Assembly: GCF_000715075.1 (NCBI RefSeq)
Contig: NC_134087.1
Coordinates: 155,049,436-155,113,435 of the forward strand
Source of the DNA: Nicotiana tabacum
Taxonomy: Eukaryota; Streptophyta; Magnoliopsida; Solanales; Solanaceae
Length of the DNA stretch: 64,000 bases
Reading direction: 5' to 3'
Shown one piece after another: positions 1 through 10,858 of the stretch; position 1 is the stretch's first letter; each line of letters starts with the position of its first letter. A program made the translations under genes and the position numbers. The notes under the pieces were generated by a model. The model ran no database searches and was not told the origin of the DNA. It saw only the letters and a list, made by a program, of their open reading frames with translations.

Positions 1-199
1 GCACGGCTGGTGCCTGAGTTGGTGCTGCTAGAGCGCCCATAACTGGGATCTGATCCTGAACTGGGGCAGCTGGTGGATCTGCAGGTGCTGCCCTAGCTGC
101 TCCCCTACCATGACCACGACCGCATCCTCGGCCTCTAGTGGCCACGGCTGGTGGTACTGGTGGTCGTCCATCCTGACCGGTAGCGCGTGTCCTCACCAT
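1..199 (-). CDS. Gag N-terminus of a Tekay/Del-type chromovirus, cut by window edge
   Basis: Reading leftwards from the ATG at 199, the frame stays open to base 1 (66 codons). The product begins MVRTRTAGQDGRPPV-like and continues as an Arg/Gly-rich stretch and an Ala/Pro-rich stretch. This matches the N-terminus of the second Tekay gag in the window (ATG at 15083, MVRTRTAGSDDQ), and both starts follow the same CTATTCTCTCACA leader. Gag forms the cytoplasmic virus-like particle. The basic RG-rich head is usual in this lineage. The PBS and LTR lie directly upstream on the same strand. The lineage call rests on the homology to the 15-kb copy. Whether the rest of the ORF is intact cannot be seen. 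Confidence 0.75.
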   Translation of the reverse strand, partial: MVRTRATGQDGRPPVPPAVATRGRGCGRGHGRGAARAAPADPPAAPVQDQIPVMGALAAPTQAPAV

Positions 200-384
200 C
201 TGTGAGAGAATAGAATAACAGAAGTTTGGTACTCGGACCAACAAAGTCGCACGACAAGAATTTCAAGAATATGAAGTTTTTCCTAAAGCTTCTGCAGCCT
301 CTCGAGCATAAATACAAATGTCTCTGTACCGATCCGCGAGATTCTACTAAACCTGCTCATGTCTCGTGAGACCTATGTAACCTA

Positions 385-397
385 GGCTCGGATACCA
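385..397 (-). promoter_or_regulatory. Primer-binding site of the minus-strand Tekay element
   Basis: On the minus strand this reads TGGTATCCGAGCC, three bases after the LTR terminus. It differs by one base from TGGTATCAGAGCC, the usual PBS complementary to the 3' end of initiator tRNA-Met. Position and sequence fix the direction of the element (internal region to the left). Confidence 0.75.
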
Positions 398-1033
398 ACT
401 TGTCACAACCCCAAACCCGAACCCGGTCGTGATGGCGCCTCTCGTAAAGACAAGGCCCGCTGACACTTCCCATTTCCCAATTTTTAACAGTTAAGCATTA
501 AGAAACAGTTTAAACAATATAAAATAATCCAAAGTAGCCGATAGTATCATAAATACGCGGAAGAACAACCCAACACAACACGATACCGGGGTGTCACTAG
601 TCATGAGCATCTATAAAACCTAATATAAGTCTGAAAAGTCTACAAACTATTACAAATGTCTGATAAGAGATAGAAATGATAAGGAGGGAGGAACACGGGA
701 CTGCGAACGTCAACAACTACCTCGTGGACTCTGATATCTGCTGGGAGCTCTCAACTTGCACTGGCAGGATCCGCAACGCCTGAATCTGCACACGTCGTGC
801 ATGGCGTAAAGTGAGTACTCCAACTTAGTGAGTACCAAATGTAAATAAAGACTGAAAGCAAGAAATCACATAAGGCACAAAGCATTCTATAATGAAGCAA
901 TAAAACAGTTAAAATAGTAAACCAGTGAAAGATAGGTAAAATTCATTAACTCAAACGTAGTTTCATGAAAAGCCTTTTTCAAGAATTAAGCAAGTAATTA
1001 ACAGTCAATTATGAAAAGTAAACACATAAAGGC

Positions 1034-1358
1034 TCGCCCCTCGGGCACAGTATCAACAAATCCGCCCCTCGGGCAACATTTCAGAATAGTACCAGCCCCT
1101 TGGGCAATCACATATATCATTACCAACCCCTCGGGTTCAATCTCACATCACAATGGGTACCCGCGCTCACTAGGGGTGTGCAGACTCTTGGAGGAGCCCC
1201 TTAGGGCCCAAGCGCAATATCAAGCCACCTCGTGGCATCATCACTAGGCCCTCGGCCTCATATCAATCAAGCTACCTCGTGGCATACATTTCTCAGGCCC
1301 TCGGCCTCATAATCAGTATCAAATGTTTCCTCACAACATAGGCCCTCGGCCTCACTCA
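1034..1358. repeat. Short tandem repeats in R/U5 of Tekay(-) LTR
   Basis: Two families of short direct repeats follow each other. First come four units of about 35 bp centred on CCCCTCGGGCA (1034-1139). Then come alternating ACCTCGTGGCAT and GGCCCTCGGCCTCA units (1221-1358). Comparable GC-rich repeats are common in the transcribed part of Solanaceae chromovirus LTRs. Confidence 0.7.
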
Positions 1359-2294
1359 GTCAAAAATCCTCACAAACGACTCGGGCAATAGTAAAACAGT
1401 GCTTCTCAACCCAGACATCATTTGAAAATATCATTTAAGTATTAAAACTGAGTAAACATGGCTGAGTACAAAAATAGTAGAAAATAACATGACTGAGTTC
1501 AAGTATATAGTCAAAATAGTGAGGAAATATAAATAAAAATCCCCGAAGTGTTCAAATAGTTGGCACGAAGCCCAAATATGGCATTCAACCCAAATAATGA
1601 TAATAGCAAATAGATTTTAGTCAAATACGTGATAAAACCATCAATCGGGATGGACCAAGTCACAATCCCCAATAGTGCACGACCCCACGCTCATCATTAA
1701 GTGTGTGCCTCACCTTAATATAGCATTACGATGTGCAAATCCGGGGTTTCAAACCCTCAGAGCATCATTTACAATCATTACTCACCTCGAACCGGTCAAA
1801 TCTCTAGCTCGCGATGCCTTTGCCCCTCGAATCAGCCTCGACTCGCGTCGAATCTATCCAAAAATCAGAACGAGGACGTCAAAATAGGCTAAGGGAACGA
1901 AGCCCAAGCGAAAATAATCAATTTACAACATAAATCCCAAAATTACTAAAACCCGACCCCCAGGCCCATGTCTAGAAATTCGATAATTTTTACATCAATA
2001 GATTCCTCATCTCTCCATGAGTTCATACATCTCAAAAGTTCAGAAATCCGGCCCCAAATGGTCCTTCAAATCCTCAATTAAAGGCCTAAGTTCCCAAGCC
2101 CTAGTTTCCCCAATTTTCACCCTTAATTTCTACAATTTCTAGCTCTAATCCGTGTAATAATAGCATAGGAACGAGTTTTAGGTCCAAATTCCTTACCTCA
2201 ATGAAGTTCCCTTGGAATTCCTCTTTCAAATCGTCCAAAAAGCTCCAAAGCCGAGATAAAAATGGTGAAATTAGCTAAAATTTGCGAAGGCCAC

Positions 2295-2303
2295 AATTTA
2301 TAC
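2295..2303 (-). promoter_or_regulatory. TATA box of Tekay(-) LTR
   Basis: Minus-strand GTATAAATT. It lies immediately downstream (minus strand) of the CpG-rich inverted-repeat block at 2320-2565, the same arrangement as in the other LTRs here. Transcription would start about 30 bp to the left. Confidence 0.55.
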
Positions 2304-2319
2304 TTTCTGCCCAAACATT

Positions 2320-2565
2320 TTCGCATTTGTGGCTATATTTCCGCTTCTGCGGTACCGCATTTGCGGTTCTTTCTCCGCTTCTGCGGAAATCACTTATTCC
2401 TCTTAGTCCGCATCTGCGGTCCCCTACCTGCATCTGCGACATCACAGATGCGGTCCTATTTGCCGCTTCTGCAATTCTTGATCCTCAAGCCATTTTCACT
2501 TCTGTGATCAATTCCTCCACTTATGCGGCGCCGCACCTGCGGTCCCCAATCCGTAGGAGCGAAAA
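2320..2565. repeat. CpG-rich short inverted repeats upstream of TATA
   Basis: The block contains a run of small palindrome-like units: CCGCATTTGCGG, CCGCTTCTGCGG (twice), CCGCATCTGCGG-like, and GGCGCCGCACCTGCGG. The surrounding LTR is AT-rich and CpG-poor. Comparable blocks occur next to the TATA boxes at 24513, 55559 and 57051. Confidence 0.7.
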
Positions 2566-3266
2566 TACAAAAGCAGCAAATTCAGCAGCTGCAACAATGT
2601 CCAAACTTCTCCGTTAACCATCTGAAATCACCCCGAGGCCCCCGGGACCTCAACCAAAAGCACAAACATATCCTAATACCTTATTTAAACTTTTACCAAT
2701 CTTCAAAAAGCCTTGAACAACATCGAATCAACCTAAACACATCAGATTCAAGCCAAATTTTCTAAAAAGCTTTCCAATTCCGCTTTTGATAAAAAAACCC
2801 AACCAAACCACGTCTGAATGACCTGAAATTTTGCACACACATCCCAAATGACCCAACGGAACTACTACAACTCTTGGAATTCCATTCCGACCCCTATATC
2901 AAAATCTCACCTACCAACCGAAAATCGCCAAACTATCAACTTCGCCAATTCAAGCCTAAATCTACTCCGAACCTCCAAAACTCATTCCGCTTACAGTCCT
3001 AAGTCATAAATCACCTCTCGGAGATAACCGAACTATCGAAACTCACATCTGAACCCTCTAACACATAAGACAACACCCGGTTGACTTTTTCCAACTTAAG
3101 CTTTCTTAAAAGAGATTAAGTGTCTCAACTTTACCACAATCATTCCGGATTCGATCCGACCAACCGGATACCATATAACACGGATAAACAAAGCATAAAG
3201 AAGCAGAAATGGGGAAAACAGAGCGGTAACTCATGAGACAATTGGCCGGGTCGTCACAGACAGCTC

Positions 3267-3284
3267 TGGCGACTCTGTTGGGGA
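3267..3284 (+). promoter_or_regulatory. Primer-binding site of the Tat element
   Basis: TGGCGACTCTGTTGGGGA, four bases after the LTR remnant GACA. TGGCGACTCNGCTGGGGA-type sites are characteristic of Tat/Ogre elements (tRNA-Arg class primer, from knowledge of the lineage). The same class, inverted, is at 40927-40945. Confidence 0.75.
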
Positions 3285-4018
3285 TCATAACCCAGAACTT
3301 TTGGTTCAGGGTTCAAGAATTTGAGCTTAGAATAGCTGTTATATTTGGCTTTATTCATTATCTGATTTTTACATGTTTGATCCTAATGTGCTAATTGTCG
3401 CTTTTAACCGCTTTGATATTGTTTGGATTGTATATAAATTGCTACAAAACCTTCCTCTCTCTAAGTCTTCTAAATCATATGGGAAGTGTGCACTTCGTAT
3501 AACTTCTTTTCTGTTAGAGTCATATCCCAATTTTAGAACGAGGTTCGGACAAGTTGCAAAGCCGGTGAAGCTTCTGTATTCCCGGTACGCTGCCCCCCTC
3601 GGCTCGAGTTGTCCGCTCGAGTAAGCCAGGTCTAGAACAATACACCCAGGGTTTTAAACCTAGTATAACATAGCCTAATTCCAGATCCCTAATAGGAACG
3701 CTTGTTTGCATCACGTGCATTTGAATTTGGGGACTCAGTGCAGGGGTTGGATCCATCTAGGATAGGTGTACCCAAATTAAAAGACCATCCTGATGCATCT
3801 TACGTGCTACTTGAACATCTATTTGTTTTGGCTTGCATGTTGACCGGCTTCTAGAATAGGGAAAGAAAATCAAAAAGAAAAAAAAGAAAAGAAAAGTGAG
3901 AGGTAGGTATTTAGAAAATTCTGAAACTCTCCCGAAATTCTGAAAAAAAGAAAAAAGTCATTTCAAAATGAAACAAAATTTTCAGGTGTCATGTTTCCCT
4001 TGTTCCATCAAAACTAAC

Positions 4019-4087
4019 TGAACTACGGGGTCTGATTCTCACCGGATGTGAGATACGTAGGCAAGCCTCATCGGTTCCGGCCCCAAT
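4019..4087 (+). repeat. GATACGTAGGCA motif, copy 1
   Basis: Core AACTACGGGGTCTGATTC...GAGATACGTAGGCAAGCCTC...GGTTCCGG. First of four dispersed copies inside this element (others at 4711, 7872 and 11413). Confidence 0.7.
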
Positions 4088-4710
4088 TTTTTTTTTAAAA
4101 AAAATCCAAAAATAATTTCTTTTAATTCCGTCCTTAGAAACATTTCTTTAGAAAATTCAAAAAAAAATATTTTTAAACTCAAAAAAAAAATAGTTTCCTT
4201 CTTTCTGAAGTCTTTCTAGAATAAAAAAAATCAATTAATAATCAAAATCCAAAATACGGGTTTCCTTTATTTTGAAGTATTTTTCTCAAAAAAGAAATGA
4301 TTTTAAAAAAAAAAATCTTTTCCTTGTTTAAAAGTCTCTCTTTCAAAAAAAAAATTTGAAAATAATTTAAAATCCAAAATAAATTTCTTTCTTTTTTAGA
4401 AAAAGAGAAAACAAATGAAAATTCAAACAAAAATATTTTCCTTTTACTTTTGAAATTCCGAAAGTTCAAATCAAAAGAAAAGGAATTTTTAGAAGTCTTT
4501 CTTTCAAAAATAAAAGAAAAATCCAAATCAAAAATAAAAAAAAATATCTCCTTTCTTCTTTTAAAGCATTTTTTCCGAAAATTCCAAAAGAATTTAAAAA
4601 AAAAATCAAAAATCAAAAAATGTTTTTCTTTGGTCTTAAAGCTTTCTTGGTCTGAGTTTTATAAACAGTAAATTAAAGAGTTAGCTTATTTACTCTATTC
4701 TCGATCTTCC

Positions 4711-4781
4711 CAAACTATGCAAGATTTGATTCATGCGACGTCATGATACGTAGGCAATCCACATCGGATTCGATCATAGCC
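4711..4781 (+). repeat. GATACGTAGGCA motif, copy 2
   Basis: AAACTATGC...TTGATTC followed by ATGATACGTAGGCAATCC and CGGATTCGATC. It lies at the end of the A-rich leader and just before a second purine tract. Confidence 0.65.
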
Positions 4782-5106
4782 ATAAATAAATTGAGTGAAA
4801 AATAAACTGAAAAAAAGAGAAAAAAAATTGAGTGAAAAGAAAGAAAAAGTGAAAAAAAAGGAGTGACAAGAAATAAAAAAAGTGACAAAAAAAAGAGAAA
4901 AAGAGAGTGCCAAAATAGAAGAGCGAGAGAAACAAAACAAAATCAAGAATGATTAGAGAGAAGCAAAAATGAAGAAAAGTGGTGCAGATTGAAAATAAAA
5001 ATGGTTAATTAAGGCTGGGATGAAACATGCAACTCGTTCAAACACATGGTAGAAGCGTTTAACTGTTAGGTGCATTGCACCCAACGTGCGATTTCCTATA
5101 TGTTAA

Positions 5107-7002
5107 ATGTCTCAAAAACTAACAAGGTTGTTGGGTGTGCAAACTAGCCAGGTTTTGGTGGTTGGTTTTGTTGGTAGTCTGGCCTCCCCTCTTTTACAAG
5201 ATCCAAAGGCACAGATGGCCTCCGCAAACAATCTACCAATCATCGGTTCTGAGGATATCCCGACATCGGCTATTCTGCAGCTAGAATTAGCAGCTGCTGA
5301 AGAGAATAAGATGTTGCATCTCCGTATGTTGGAAATGTGGGACGCCTGGTCTAATGTTAAGGAACCGCCAAGTGCAATCCCTGGGTTTCCTTAGTCGATC
5401 CCCAGTTTAGGTGAGGTTACCAACGCCCCTGTTCTCAACCCGCTCATTCCATGCGGGCACCCTCCAATGCTCTCCAATGATCCTGGCATGCCTTCTGTGG
5501 TTCGCCCCCAGGAACTGGCTTCAAGAGCACCGCCTTCAATGTTCATCTTTCAGGGTCCACAACTTCAGTCAGAAATAGCATATGTGACCCCATACTCTGT
5601 CACTCAACCTGCGCAATATGATCTCTCGGTGGAGCAAGAAAAGGTTATTAAAAATCCTGAGCAGGAGGAAATAGCTTGGAAGATGAAGATCCTGTAACAA
5701 GCCTGAAAAACATGCAAGGTCTGAGTGGTCAAAAGAGTGTCTTATACTCTGGCCTCTATATGTTTCCCCATGTCCACTTGCCAGCTGGCTTCAAGATGCC
5801 AAAATTTAAAAAGTACGACGGGCATAGAGACCCGATCACCCATTTGAAAAGATATTGCAACCGGCTAAGAGGGGCGGGCGGAAAAGAAGAACTTTTGATG
5901 GCCTATTTCGGAGAGAGCTTAACCGGAATTGCATCAGAGTGGTATATGGACCAAGACATCTCCCATTGGCACATATGGGATGACCTGGCCCGGGATTTTG
6001 TCAGACAGTTCCAGTACAATGTGGACATAGCTCCGGATAGAAATTCTTTGTGCAACTGTAAAAAAAATCTTCGGAAAGCTTCCGCGAATATGCTGTCAAA
6101 TGGCATGAACAAGCTGTCAGGGTAAAGCCTCCAATGGATGAAATTGAAATGGTCACGGTCTTTCTACAGGACCAAGAGGCAAACTACTTCTAGAAAATGA
6201 TGTCTGCTATGGGTAAGCCGTTCGCTGAGGCTATCAAAATTGGGGAAATGGTTGAAAACGGTTTAAAAACAAGTCAAATCTTGAGTCATGCTGCTTTTAA
6301 GGCCACATCATAGTCTGCTCAGAATGGTTCGGAGGGTTTGATGAACAGAAATGAGAGTGAAGAGGGAGTCATGATGGTTTCCAGCTCGAGGGGGCCCACA
6401 GGTCATTCAGCCAATCATATGTGCCTCCTATCGTCCCACCACACTATTATCCCCTTTATGGTGCTGCTTATGCCATGGCACCGCCTCCCTATGCGGTGAT
6501 GAATGCACAACCTTACCCGCGGCCACAACATTATCCACAAAATCGAGCTCTACCTCCCAGAAATGCCCATCCTTACCAAGCTCTATATAATCTTCAACCA
6601 AATGATCCCCAATAGAAACCTCGTCCAAGAGAGCCTTTAAGAAAGAATCAGTTCACCCCTATTGGTGAATCGTATTCAATCTTGTTCCAAAAGCCAATTA
6701 GGCTAGATCTATTACAGCCAGTGGCCCCGAACCGGCCAAACCCGGAGTCCCCCTCGCACCGAGATGATGCTATATGTGAATACCACTCTGGAGCAGTGGA
6801 ACACAATACAAAGGACTGTTGGACCCTCAAAAGGGCAGTTGAAGATTTGATTGAAGCTGAAAGAGTCATTTTTCGAGATGAAGAAGCTCCTGATGTGATG
6901 AACAATCTATTGCCTGCCCACAACATCAGGCCAATAGTCGAAATGATTTGTGAACCTGAGGAATTTGACCTGGCATTGAAGGCCATTGCAGCTATTGCCT
7001 AG
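5107..7002 (+). pseudogene. Decayed gag of the Tat element
   Basis: Fragments in different frames can be read as one Gag. The N-terminal part is at 5107-5394 (a likelier start is the Met at 5215, MASANN). A Pro-rich linker follows at 5467-5697. The retrotransposon gag domain is at 5676-6125 (FKKYDGHRDPITHLKRYC ... GESLTGIASEWYMDQ ... WDDLARDFVRQF) and continues in another frame to about 6300. A Tyr/Pro-rich stretch spans 6421-6615. The C-terminal part at 6682-7002 has CEYHSGAVEHNTKDCW, a C-H-H-C pattern typical of Tat gag. In-frame stops (5392, 6123, 6192, 6613) and at least two frameshifts make it non-functional. The domain order matches Tat-lineage gag. No protease follows. Confidence 0.75.
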
Positions 7003-7871
7003 ACAGAAGAAAAGCCAAAAAATGGTCACCAAGTCTGAATGTTCCCCATCAGACGGGAGTCTCGGTAGCCAGTATTGCTATCCTTTCTGCGTCCGGATTA
7101 TCTCAAGGTCTGATCCGGATGTTTTACTTTATTGTCTTACTTTCTGATGTAAACCCTTCTATCTTCAAAAAATTAAAAAAAAATCAAAAATCAAATGAAA
7201 TTAATATTTCATTGTCCAGGAATATCTCTTTTCTTAATCTTGTCGTTTCCCTTATTCTCGTTTTAGTTCTGTTAAATATAGATTTCAATAACATGACATG
7301 CTTGCGGACTTCATGCCCAGATCCTGAAAGTTGTCAGACCTCGAAATAATGAATCAAGGATTAGATCGCAATGAAGATAAAGTTTAAGGAAATAAAACAA
7401 AGAGTTGGAACATCTGAAGGAAAATTGGTTCAAGAATTGGAAAGGTCCATACATTACAACAAGAATACTACCAAAATAGTGCTTTGTACTTGGGACACAT
7501 CGAAGGAAATGTTCCTGAAATAACTATCAATGCAAATGTAGTCAACAGGTACTATGTTGGATCTTTTATATAGCATTAATGTTCTCCGGTTGGGATGAAG
7601 AAGGCTTTTATTCTTGCTACCCAAACATTACCAACCATTTGCAAACCCTTTAAGCTGGTTGCTCTTCTTTGATTACCCTCTTTGGAACTTGAAAGTGTTA
7701 CTGAAAAAAAAATTGATTGAAAGAAAATAAAAGAAAGATACAAAAAAAAAGAGAAGAAAAAGAAAGATGCAAAAGAAAAAAAAAGAAAAAAAGAAAAAAA
7801 TAAAATGAAATGGAAAAAAAATGAATGAAAAAAGGGGAAAAGAAAGAGAAAAGAAAATCAAAAACAAAGTT

Positions 7872-7940
7872 CCCTGAACTATGTTCGACTTGATTCCGAA
7901 AGGATACGTAGGCAGCCTCTCTCCGGGGTTCAGTCACACC
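7872..7940 (+). repeat. GATACGTAGGCA motif, copy 3
   Basis: CCCTGAACTATGTTCGACTT, then GGATACGTAGGCAGCCTCTC and GGGGTTCAGTCACACC. It follows a purine tract, like copies 1, 2 and 4. Confidence 0.7.
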
Positions 7941-8152
7941 AAAATAAAAATCCAAATTCACCCAAAAAGTGAAACTGGGGCAGATGTTATAATGGTTCGG
8001 CGATGATCCCGCCTGAATGGTTCCAAAGTTGTAATTCAATCCAAATCATTTTTACCCAAATCCTTTCAAGTCCTTCCGATCAATCGGAGAGAATGTTCAA
8101 AATTGGAGGATACAATTACTTGGATCTGATACAACAAAATGAGAGAAATGAA

Positions 8153-8335
8153 ATGAGAGAGTCTTATTGGTGAAAACCCATACGGGCATCGTGAGGCGAC
8201 AGTAAGCAGAGAAACTAGAAATGAGAGAGTCTTGTTAGCGAAAACTCGCAAAGTACACTATAAGGCGATGGTGAGAAGAGAAATGAGAGTGGTCAGATAG
8301 TGAAAACCCGCAAGGGGCGCCACAGACCGAAAAGA
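8153..8335 (+). repeat. Three diverged tandem units of about 60-68 bp
   Basis: Units start at 8153, 8221 and 8283 with ATGAGAG and share GTGAAAACCCGCA / GCGAAAACTCGCA and AAGGCGATGGT-like segments. They sit within the 3' UTR of the Tat element. Confidence 0.6.
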
Positions 8336-8760
8336 AGAACCTCACAGACAACGGCATCGACAGAGTCCGGTCATAGTTTCTCGATTTTGAGGAAAAAATG
8401 TGATGAATTTCTGAGAGTCGGACGGTTTACACGGCTCAGGCATCTAGTCTAACTGGCATGTCATGTTTATTGAAGTCCGCATGTACTCCAGCTAAGTCCC
8501 TCTTTCCTTTTCCCGAAAGGGACACTTCTTGTTTTAAACTCATTCTCTATTCCATTGTTTGTTTTTTTTGAATCCCTTTCGGTCTAACTCTGTTCCAAAA
8601 CTAAGACAAAGAAAAGATGGTAAGACTGATTTACATGGTTTTCATTTGATACAAGCTAATATGCAAAAAGGCACCCAGCCTCGTCGAGGCATCAAGTCAA
8701 CCTTTACCAGCCATGGCGGCTGATGTTTTGAAATTGAAAAACTCCTGAAAAGAAAGGAAA

Positions 8761-9165
8761 TGAAAGTCAAATGCCCACAAAGGTAAAATGAAGTTGAAAA
8801 AGGTTAAGTCCCTCATGGCTAACCGTCTCGGTAAAGATTCGAAAAACCAAAGGATCCCAAATGATCTGAAGCGAAAGTTGGAAGAAAGAAGCCAGAAATG
8901 AAAAGTCCTATAAAGGCGAAATAATGTTGGAAAAGTTTAAGTCCCATGCAACTAGCCGGTGCAGCAAGTTTGAGGAGCAAAAAAGTTCCCCAATGCTCCG
9001 AATGGTTAAAAACAAAAAAAAAACAAAAAAAGAGGAAAAAAAAAGAAAAGAAAAGAAAAAAAAGTCAGAAGGGAAAGGCCTACGAAGGTGAAATAAAATC
9101 GATAAGGTTGAGTCCCACCGACCAATCGTCATGGAAGAGTCTGAAAAAACTAGAGGTTCATCAGG
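8761..9165 (+). repeat. Three diverged repeats of 110-160 bp
   Basis: Units near 8761, 8896 and 9063 share AAAGTC...CACAAAGGTAAAAT...AAGGTTAAGTCCC and a following ...CCGTCTCGGTAAAG-like tail. The third is preceded by an A-rich expansion. They are older and more diverged than the array at 9511. Confidence 0.5.
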
Positions 9166-9510
9166 GCCTGAAATGGAATCGGTCCTTAGGGGACAAACAG
9201 TTGCAGTTGAGATCTTCATCAAAGAATCTGGGCCGAGATCAAGTGATTGAAACAAACAAGGCCACAAAACCAACCGTCGTTTCAAACTAACAATTATTCT
9301 TTGTTTGAAAATTTGAAACAGGTTCAATCCAAAGCAACCTTGCAAGAAGCAGGTGCAACCAAAAGAAACTGCGCAAGGGCTAGAAACAGTTTTGCAGCAA
9401 TAATCAATCCAAAAAGGAAGTCTCTTCCAAATTCTTTCCTACATTCTTACTAATTTTTTCATAAATAAATTAAAAGAAAAGAAAAAAAAAGAAAATTCAA
9501 AATCATGGTA

Positions 9511-10858
9511 GACTAGGGTCCCCAATCTATAGTTACGTTTTTTCCAACATAGGGTCTCCACTCCCTAGTTGATTTTATTTTAGGCATAGGGTCTCCACTC
9601 CCTAGTCTGGTTTTCCAATATAGGGTATCTACTCCCTAGTTGATTTTATTTTTAGGCATAGGGTCTCCACTCCCTAGTTTGCTTTTTCAACATAGAGTCT
9701 CCATTCCCTAGTTGATTTTATTTTAGGCATAGGGTCTCCATTCCCTAGTCTGCTTTTCCAACATAGGGTCTCCACTCCCTAGTTGATTTTATTTTAGACA
9801 TAAGGTCTCTACTCCCTAGTCTGCTTTTCCAACATAGGGTCTCCACTCCCTAGTTGATTTTATTTTAGACATAGGGTCTCCACTCCTTAGTCTGCTTTTC
9901 CAACATAGGGTCGTCATTCCCTAGTTGATTTTATTTTAGACATAGGGTCTCCACTCCCTAGTCGCTTTTCCAACATATGGTCTCCACTCCCTAGTTGATT
10001 TTATTTTAGACATAGGGTCTCCACTCCCTAGTATGCTTTTCCAACATAGGGTCTCCACTCCGTAGTTGATTTTATTTTAGACATAGGGTCTCTACTCCCT
10101 AGTCGCTTTTCCAACATAGGATCTTCATTCCCTAGTTGATTTTATTTTAGACATAGGGTCTCCACTCCCTAGTTGATTTTATTTTAGATATAGGGTCTCC
10201 ACTCCCTAGTCTGCTTTTCCAACATAGGGTCTCCACTCACTAGTTGAATTTATTTTAGACATAGGGTCTCCACTCCCTAGTCGCTTTTCCAACATAGGGT
10301 CTCCACTCCCTAGTTGATTCTATTTTAGGCATAGGGTCTCCACTCCCTAGTCTGCTTTTCCAACATAGGGTCTCCACTCCCTAGTTGAAGCTATTTTAGA
10401 CATCGGGTCTCCACTCCCTAGTCGCTTTTCTAACATAGGGTCTCCACTCCCTAGTTGATTTTATTTTAGGCATAGGGTCTGCATTCCCTAGTTTGCTTTT
10501 CCAACATAGGGCCTCCACTCCCTAGTTGAAGTTTATTTTAGGCATAGAGTCTTCACTCCCTAGTATGCTTTTCCAACATAGGGTCTCCACTCCCTAGTTT
10601 ATTTTATTTTAGGCATAGGGTCTTCACTCCCTATTCTACTTTTCCAACATAGAGTCTCCACTCCCTAGTTGATTTTATTTGCATAGGGTCTCCACTCCTT
10701 AGTCCACTCTTCTGACATAGGGTCTCCACTCCCTAGTTGATTTTATTTTAGGTATAAGGTTTCCACTCCCTAGTCTGCTTTTCCAACATAGGGTCTCCAC
10801 TCCCTATTTGATTTTAATTTAGGCATAGGGTCTCCACTCCCTAGTCTCGTTTTCCCAA
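9511..10858 (+). repeat. Dimeric minisatellite, about 38 monomers of 33-38 bp
   Basis: The core CATAGGGTCTCCACTCCCTA is repeated without interruption. Two monomer types alternate, one ending GTCTGCTTTTCCAA and the other GTTGATTTTATTTTAGG, so the true period is about 71 bp (roughly 18 dimers). Local deletions give GTCGCTTTTCC variants. The array lies between the missing pol and the PPT. Tat/Ogre elements are known to carry hypervariable tandem repeats in the 3' UTR, some of which gave rise to genomic satellites. Confidence 0.9.

Larger units (their letters stand above)
401..3258 (-). mobile_element. 5' LTR of minus-strand Tekay-like chromovirus
   Basis: The repeat runs, on the minus strand, from TGTGACGACCCGGCC (ending at 3258) to ...GGGGTTGTGACA (401), giving TG...CA ends and 2858 bp. 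TGTRACGACCCGGCC also opens the plus-strand Tekay 3' LTR at 19992. Both LTRs share the segment GAT ATA/ATC GGGGTCGGA downstream, so the families are related. A TATA box lies at 2295-2303. Between 404 and 2290 lies the putative R/U5, with tandem repeats at 1034-1358. The short ORFs inside are not coding. The second LTR would be left of the window. Confidence 0.8.
3285..5106 (+). other. Leader of the Tat element, no gene
   Basis: This is a 1.8-kb untranslated leader. It contains strongly strand-asymmetric purine tracts (A and G rich at 3865-4640 and 4790-4990) and two copies of a GATACGTAGGCA-centred motif. Short ORFs in the A-rich part encode only Lys/Phe low-complexity peptides and are not genes. 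Confidence 0.6.
7003..9510 (+). other. 3' untranslated region of the Tat element, no pol
   Basis: The 2.5 kb directly after gag would normally hold PR-RT-RH-IN, but no motif of these (DTG, YxDD, DDE) is readable in any frame. Instead there are purine-rich tracts (7690-7865 and 9005-9065), the third GATACGTAGGCA copy, and two sets of diverged tandem repeats. Low-complexity Phe/Ser or Lys reading frames are not genes. Confidence 0.6.

Noticed and set aside
4242..4671. Overlapping ORFs of 73-124 codons on both strands
   Set aside because: They are low-complexity Lys or Phe peptides produced by A-rich and T-rich tracts of the Tat leader.
7673..8039. Phe-rich hydrophobic ORFs on the minus strand that look like membrane proteins
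   Set aside because: They are the reverse of purine tracts in the Tat 3' UTR; no conserved segment.
9511..10858. CRISPR-like regular direct repeats
   Set aside because: The intervals between cores are themselves two repeated sequences, not unique spacers, and the context is a plant retroelement 3' UTR.
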